Below, in pieces: positions 34,282-41,044 of a stretch of DNA of 41,044 nucleotides. The stretch comes from Pseudomonadota bacterium (GTDB lineage: Bacteria > Pseudomonadota > Gammaproteobacteria > Acidiferrobacterales > UBA6901). Under the pieces are notes generated by a model. That model was given only the letters and a program-made list of their open reading frames with translations, had not been told where the DNA came from and did not search any database. Position numbers and translations under genes: made by a program. Position 1 is the first letter of the stretch; each line of letters begins with the position of its first letter. The stretch spans positions 1 through 41,044 of the forward strand of contig DAHXOO010000022.1 in assembly GCA_027364845.1 (NCBI GenBank), given 5' to 3'.

Positions 34282-34849
34282 CACGCTCGGCACAACACTG
34301 CTGATACTCGCGCGCAATGCAATCGCTGCCGCCCTGAATGAAGCCTGCTTGGCATACCAGGACGCGCCGCGCCTGTCGAAGCCCGGAGCCTCGTTCGTGA
34401 CGCTCACGCGCAACGGCGAATTGCGCGGCTGCATCGGCAGCCTGGAAGCTAAGTGCCCGTTGCGTGCCGATATTGAAGCCAACGCCACAGCAGCGGCGTT
34501 CCGCGATCCCCGGTTTGCGCCGCTCACGCGGCGGGAATATCCGGACACGGCGATCGAGATATCGCTGCTTTCGCCGACCGAGCCTCTGGCTGTAACCGAC
34601 GAACAGCACGCCTGGACGACGTTGCGCCCGGGTGTGGACGGGGTGGTGCTTGAGTTCGGCGGGAACCGCAGCACCTTCCTGCCGCAAGTGTGGGAGCAGC
34701 TGCCGGAGCCGGCCCAGTTTCTTGCCCACCTGAAACGCAAAGCCGGTCTGCCCGCGGATTTCTGGCACGACTCACTGCGGCTTTCGCGCTACACAGTGCA
34801 GAAATGGACCGAGGCTCATACGCTTCCCGCCGCGGAACAGACCTTATGA
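34274..34849 (+). CDS. amrA: AmmeMemoRadiSam system protein A (AMMECR1-like)
   Basis: A 191-residue AMMECR1-domain protein with the invariant LRGCIGS at 50-56 and the conserved segments ATAAAFRDPRFAPLT and TVQKWTEA near the end. AMMECR1 is a human disease-linked protein of unknown activity; the bacterial partner set suggests modification chemistry with the radical SAM enzyme. The start overlaps amrB by 8 bases and has GGAG 9 bases upstream. Its stop overlaps the radical SAM start as ATGA. Confidence 0.93.
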   Translation: MSDTLGTTLLILARNAIAAALNEACLAYQDAPRLSKPGASFVTLTRNGELRGCIGSLEAKCPLRADIEANATAAAFRDPRFAPLTRREYPDTAIEISLLSPTEPLAVTDEQHAWTTLRPGVDGVVLEFGGNRSTFLPQVWEQLPEPAQFLAHLKRKAGLPADFWHDSLRLSRYTVQKWTEAHTLPAAEQTL

Positions 34850-35928
34850 GTTCGGCCGCCTACCCCGCCCGCTACTGGCACCCGCTCGAGGACGGCCGCA
34901 TCCAGTGCGACCTGTGCCCACGCGACTGCCGGCTGCACGATGGCCAGCGTGGTGCATGCTTCGTGCGCCAGCGCACGGGCAACCAGATGGTGCTCACCAC
35001 CTATGGACGTTCGTCAGGGTTCTGCATCGATCCCATCGAGAAAAAACCGTTGAATCACTTTTTTCCGGGATCCAGCGTCTTGTCCTTCGGCACCGCGGGC
35101 TGCAACCTCGCCTGCAAGTTCTGCCAGAACTGGGACATCAGCAAATCACGCGATTTTGACCGCCTTGCCGATCAGGCCTCTGCCGAGGAAATCGCCATCG
35201 CCGCACAGCAGGCCGGTTGCGAAAGCGTTGCTTTTACGTATAACGATCCGGTTATATTCGCCGAGTACGCCATGGACGTGGCGGATGCCTGCCACGCCCG
35301 TGATATCCGCACTGTGGCAGTGACCGCCGGCTACATGCATCCCGAACCGCGGCGCGATTTCTATGCCAAGATGGACGCGGCTAATGTCGACCTCAAGGCA
35401 TTCAGCGAGGAATTTTACTTCAAGCTCACTGGTGCACACCTGCAGCCGGTGCTTGATACGCTGTGTTACCTGCGGCACGAAACCGACGTTTGGCTGGAGA
35501 TCACGACACTCCTGATCCCGGGAAAAAATGACTCGGACGAGGAACTTGCGGCACTGAGCAGATGGATCGTCGACACGCTCGGTCCGGAAGTGCCGCTGCA
35601 CTTCAGCGCCTTTCATCCGGACTACAAGATGAAGGATGTTCCGCCGACCCCGCCGCGCACGCTGCGGCGCGCCCGCGACATCGCCTTGCGCGCCGGGGTG
35701 CGCTATGTCTACACCGGAAACGTGCATGACCTGGCAGGCGGTACTACCTATTGCCCCGGCTGCCGCATACCGCTCATTGAGCGCGATTGGTACGACATCA
35801 TCGACTACCGGCTTGACCCTGCCGGGCACTGTCCGGCCTGCGGCACGGTGATCGCGGGACGCTTTCGGCAGTTCAGCCGGCAGTTCGGCAACCGCCGTAT
35901 CCCCGTGGCAATCCGTCACGGCGGTTAG
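34846..35928 (+). CDS. amrS: AmmeMemoRadiSam system radical SAM enzyme
   Basis: A 360-residue radical SAM protein. The iron-sulfur motif CX3CX2C is Cys86, Cys90 and Cys93 (TAGCNLACKFCQNWD). An N-terminal cysteine set (C21, C24, C28, C38) and a C-terminal pair of CPxC motifs (C303, C306 and C329, C332) may hold extra clusters or a zinc ribbon. Relatives include PflA-type activating enzymes (GNVHD, YTYND-like stretches). The ATG at 34846 overlaps the previous stop, so the triad is translated as a unit. Substrate and reaction are unknown. The alpha/beta hydrolase gene follows after 22 bases. Confidence 0.94.
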   Translation: MSSAAYPARYWHPLEDGRIQCDLCPRDCRLHDGQRGACFVRQRTGNQMVLTTYGRSSGFCIDPIEKKPLNHFFPGSSVLSFGTAGCNLACKFCQNWDISKSRDFDRLADQASAEEIAIAAQQAGCESVAFTYNDPVIFAEYAMDVADACHARDIRTVAVTAGYMHPEPRRDFYAKMDAANVDLKAFSEEFYFKLTGAHLQPVLDTLCYLRHETDVWLEITTLLIPGKNDSDEELAALSRWIVDTLGPEVPLHFSAFHPDYKMKDVPPTPPRTLRRARDIALRAGVRYVYTGNVHDLAGGTTYCPGCRIPLIERDWYDIIDYRLDPAGHCPACGTVIAGRFRQFSRQFGNRRIPVAIRHGG

Positions 35929-35950
35929 GCGATCGACACCGGCGTGCTCC

Positions 35951-36622
35951 ATGGCTCTCGGCATCCAAACCCCGGAAACCCTGGTTCACGTAGCAGTGGA
36001 CGGCACCGAACTGGAGGGCATGCTTGCCATTCCGGACGCAGCGCGCGGCACTGTGCTGTTCGCTCACGGTAGTGGAAGCAGCCGGCTCAGCGTGCGCAAC
36101 AACTTCGTCGCGGAGGTTCTTCGGAAAGCCGGGCTTGCCACCTTCCTTATCGATCTGCTGTCGCCGTCCGAGGATCTCGATTACGCGGCGCGATTCGACA
36201 TTCCGCTCCTCACGCGCCGGCTTCTGGCCGCTACCCACTGGCTGCGCGTCCACCCCCGTGGCGCACAGCTTGCGATCTGCTATTTCGGTGCCAGCACCGG
36301 TGCGGCGGCGGCACTGCAGGCGGCCGCGATCCTGGGATGCGGCATTGCGGCAGTGGTATCGCGCGGAGGCCGGCCCGACCTGGCCGGACCCGAACCCTTG
36401 CGCCGGGTCCGCGCACCGACACTCCTGATCGTAGGCGGACGCGACGAAGCGGTCATCGACCTCAATCGCCAGGCATATGCGCTCATGGACTGTGAGCGCG
36501 CGATCGAGATTATTCCCGGTGCCACCCACCTGTTCGAGGAACCAGGAACGTTGGCGCAGGTGGCAAAGCTGGCCGCACAATGGTTTGACAATCACCTGGC
36601 GCCGGTCAAGGACCGCAGCTGA
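35951..36622 (+). CDS. alpha/beta hydrolase, dienelactone-hydrolase-like
   Basis: A 223-residue serine hydrolase fold with nucleophile Ser115 in GASTGAAA, acid Asp165 (VGGRDEAV) and His193 (GATHLFEE), and an oxyanion-side segment FAHGSGSS near 37-44. The nucleophile elbow G-A-S-T-G is the form seen in DLH-family proteins that are often adjacent or fused to phosphoribosyltransferases, one of which lies close by on the other strand here. The substrate is unknown. The start ATG at 35951 has no clear ribosome-binding site. It may belong to the AmmeMemoRadiSam operon (22-base gap). Confidence 0.9.
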   Translation: MALGIQTPETLVHVAVDGTELEGMLAIPDAARGTVLFAHGSGSSRLSVRNNFVAEVLRKAGLATFLIDLLSPSEDLDYAARFDIPLLTRRLLAATHWLRVHPRGAQLAICYFGASTGAAAALQAAAILGCGIAAVVSRGGRPDLAGPEPLRRVRAPTLLIVGGRDEAVIDLNRQAYALMDCERAIEIIPGATHLFEEPGTLAQVAKLAAQWFDNHLAPVKDRS

Positions 36623-36647
36623 AACCGGTGCGCTCAGGCGCTGCGGG

Positions 36648-37103
36648 TCAGGCGATATCAGGATCGTCGCTCGGAGAAACCGGGAAGCGGTCGCGCAGCA
36701 GCTGACCAAAGAGCCGGCAGGCATCGGTCGTAGTGAAAATCCCCGCCAGCCGGTCTTCCTTCACGACCAGCGCGAACCCGATATGATTGCGTGCCATGTG
36801 CAGCAGCACGCTGTCGAGGCGTTCGCTTACGTCCACGACATAGGCTTCCGGCACGTAGACCCCCCGCACCAGCAGCACTTGCCCTGAAGGAAAGTGCGCA
36901 CCAGTCCCCATAGCCAGAGTGACGTCACGATCACTGATCACGCCCACGAGCGTTCCCTGGTCCTTTACCGGAAGGTGCCTGATGGCATACCGCTCCATCA
37001 TTTCGCGCGCGGTAACGACAGACTCGTCAATTCCGATCGAATACGGAAATGGCGTCATGACCGACATGATCTGGGGCGGGTGTTTCAAATTCGAAAGTGG
37101 CAT
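36648..37103 (-). CDS. CBS-domain pair protein
   Basis: A 151-residue protein consisting of two CBS domains, about 12-70 (SVMTPFPYSIGIDESVVTA, HLPVKDQGTLVGVISDRD) and about 80-135 (HIGFALVVKEDRLAGIFTTTD). Such pairs bind adenine nucleotides or SAM and act as energy sensors for partner enzymes. The ATG at 37103 is chosen because conserved sequence begins there; ATGs at 37169 and 37166 would add about 20 residues rich in Cys and Arg. The gene lies 76 bases after the phosphoribosyltransferase on the same strand, so they are likely co-transcribed. Confidence 0.85.
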   Translation of the reverse strand: MPLSNLKHPPQIMSVMTPFPYSIGIDESVVTAREMMERYAIRHLPVKDQGTLVGVISDRDVTLAMGTGAHFPSGQVLLVRGVYVPEAYVVDVSERLDSVLLHMARNHIGFALVVKEDRLAGIFTTTDACRLFGQLLRDRFPVSPSDDPDIA

Positions 37104-37179
37104 TGCGACACATCCATCACATGGGCAACGCCGGTCCGGCGCCGCAAGCTGGGTTACTCGGACCATCATTGCCCGGCCG

Positions 37180-37812
37180 TTACGCCGCCGGCATAGCCAG
37201 TGCAGCGACGACTTCCGCGTCCTCAACCTGAGGGAAATCCCGATAAAACTGCGCGACCGCGGAAAAGTCCTCCGGCGCCTGCAGGCACACCAGCTCATCG
37301 GCCAACGCCTGCACCTTGGTCAGCGTGTCGGGCGGCGATACCGGCACTGCAGCAATCAAGCGCGCCGGCTGCCTGAAGCGCAGCGAATGTAACGCCGAAA
37401 TCATGGTCGCTCCGGTAGCAAGCCCATCGTCGACCACGATCACTATCCGGCGAGCGGGATCGATCGGCGGCCGCACTGAGGTATACTGCGCGCGCCGCAC
37501 ACGTATGACCGCAAGCTCCTTGTTTGCCTGCGCTTGCAGATACGATTCGGACGCTCCCGCGTTTTGCGCAAAATCCGCGACGTAGATCCGACCATCTTCG
37601 TCCACCGAACCGACAGCAAGCTCGGGGTTGAATGGCGCGCCGATCTTACGCACCAGCACCACATCAAGCTCGCCACCCAAGTCGTCGGCGATGAGCCGGG
37701 CCATCGGCACCGCCCCGCGCGGAATCCCAAGCACCAGCGGATTCCCGCCCTTGTATCGGGCCAGATGCCGCGCTAGCTGGCGCGCCGCATCGCTTCGATC
37801 GCGAAATATCAT
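37180..37812 (-). CDS. phosphoribosyltransferase
   Basis: A 210-residue type I phosphoribosyltransferase-like protein with the PRPP-binding loop VVDDGLATGAT at 126-136 and the early GIPRGAVPMA at 29-38. The family is often paired or fused with dienelactone-hydrolase-like proteins and may act on an unusual base or have lost base specificity. The ATG at 37812 is used; the frame runs upstream to 37956 without protein-like features. It is divergent from metH with 168 bases between. Confidence 0.9.
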   Translation of the reverse strand: MIFRDRSDAARQLARHLARYKGGNPLVLGIPRGAVPMARLIADDLGGELDVVLVRKIGAPFNPELAVGSVDEDGRIYVADFAQNAGASESYLQAQANKELAVIRVRRAQYTSVRPPIDPARRIVIVVDDGLATGATMISALHSLRFRQPARLIAAVPVSPPDTLTKVQALADELVCLQAPEDFSAVAQFYRDFPQVEDAEVVAALAMPAA

Positions 37813-37980
37813 GGCTGCACCCCTGCACTCGGCTGGACGCTGCACTTTTCCCTTGCCAGTGTAGGCCCATTGCCTTGAGACCGGCAATCGGCCAGCCCCG
37901 GGTCCTGCACCAGCGAGCAATTTTCCCGCCTTTTCGCTAAACTTAGCCGCCATCACACAGCGCTTTCCCGCAAATACCCC

Positions 37981-41044
<3,064 letters not shown>

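Noticed and set aside
37813-37980. Possible cobalamin or SAH riboswitch before metH
   Set aside because: No recognisable riboswitch core was seen in the 168-base gap; a covariance-model search would be needed to be certain.

Overview
The window is a chromosomal segment of a gammaproteobacterium. This is inferred from several conserved gene orders: folD, a five-gene tRNA cluster, tig, clpP, clpX, lon and hupB in one stretch; leuC-leuD-leuB-asd-fimV with a divergent LysR regulator, as in pseudomonads and relatives; and aroC close to an MFS transporter gene. DNA is GC-rich, with AT-rich patches confined to promoters. A c-type cytochrome carrying a DUF302 domain points weakly to an autotrophic or sulfur-oxidising lineage, but no species can be named.

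Layout. At the left edge (1-159) lies the N-terminal part of a LuxR-type regulator, followed by about 1.2 kb with no convincing gene. From 9247 down to 1372 everything is on the minus strand: tRNA-Pro, -Arg, -His, -Lys, -Leu, then trigger factor, ClpP, ClpX, Lon and HU-beta (the protein-quality-control block), then tRNA-Val and tRNA-Asp. A sigma-70-like promoter precedes the tRNAs and a sigma-32-like promoter precedes lon. Two IS200/IS605-type terminal hairpins lie between lon and hupB. folD diverges from the tRNA cluster.

From 10.4 to 14 kb is an accessory patch: a tiny lipoprotein, a bacterial SET-domain methyltransferase, a diheme cytochrome c fused to DUF302, a second exported DUF302 protein and a four-helix membrane protein. 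thyA-folA (translationally coupled) follow, then on the minus strand fimV, asd, leuB, leuD and leuC. A divergent LysR gene shares a short regulatory region with leuC. It is coupled to a small unknown gene. A second minus-strand group holds a small unknown protein, aroC, a SAM methyltransferase and an MFS transporter.

From 29 to 30.4 kb are an NHL-repeat gene remnant, a strong terminator and a MipA/OmpV-family outer-membrane protein. From 30.8 to 36.6 kb seven plus-strand genes are packed with overlaps: a putative zinc metallopeptidase, an ATP-grasp ligase, a hotdog acyl-CoA thioesterase, the complete AmmeMemoRadiSam triad (MEMO1-like, AMMECR1-like, radical SAM) and an alpha/beta hydrolase. 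This is the most likely site of an undescribed pathway. A CBS-domain protein and a phosphoribosyltransferase face the hydrolase from the minus strand, and metH (cobalamin-dependent methionine synthase) runs off the right edge.

Together the metabolic genes cover one-carbon and folate metabolism (folD, thyA, folA, metH), leucine and aspartate-family synthesis (leuBCD, asd) and the shikimate end product (aroC).
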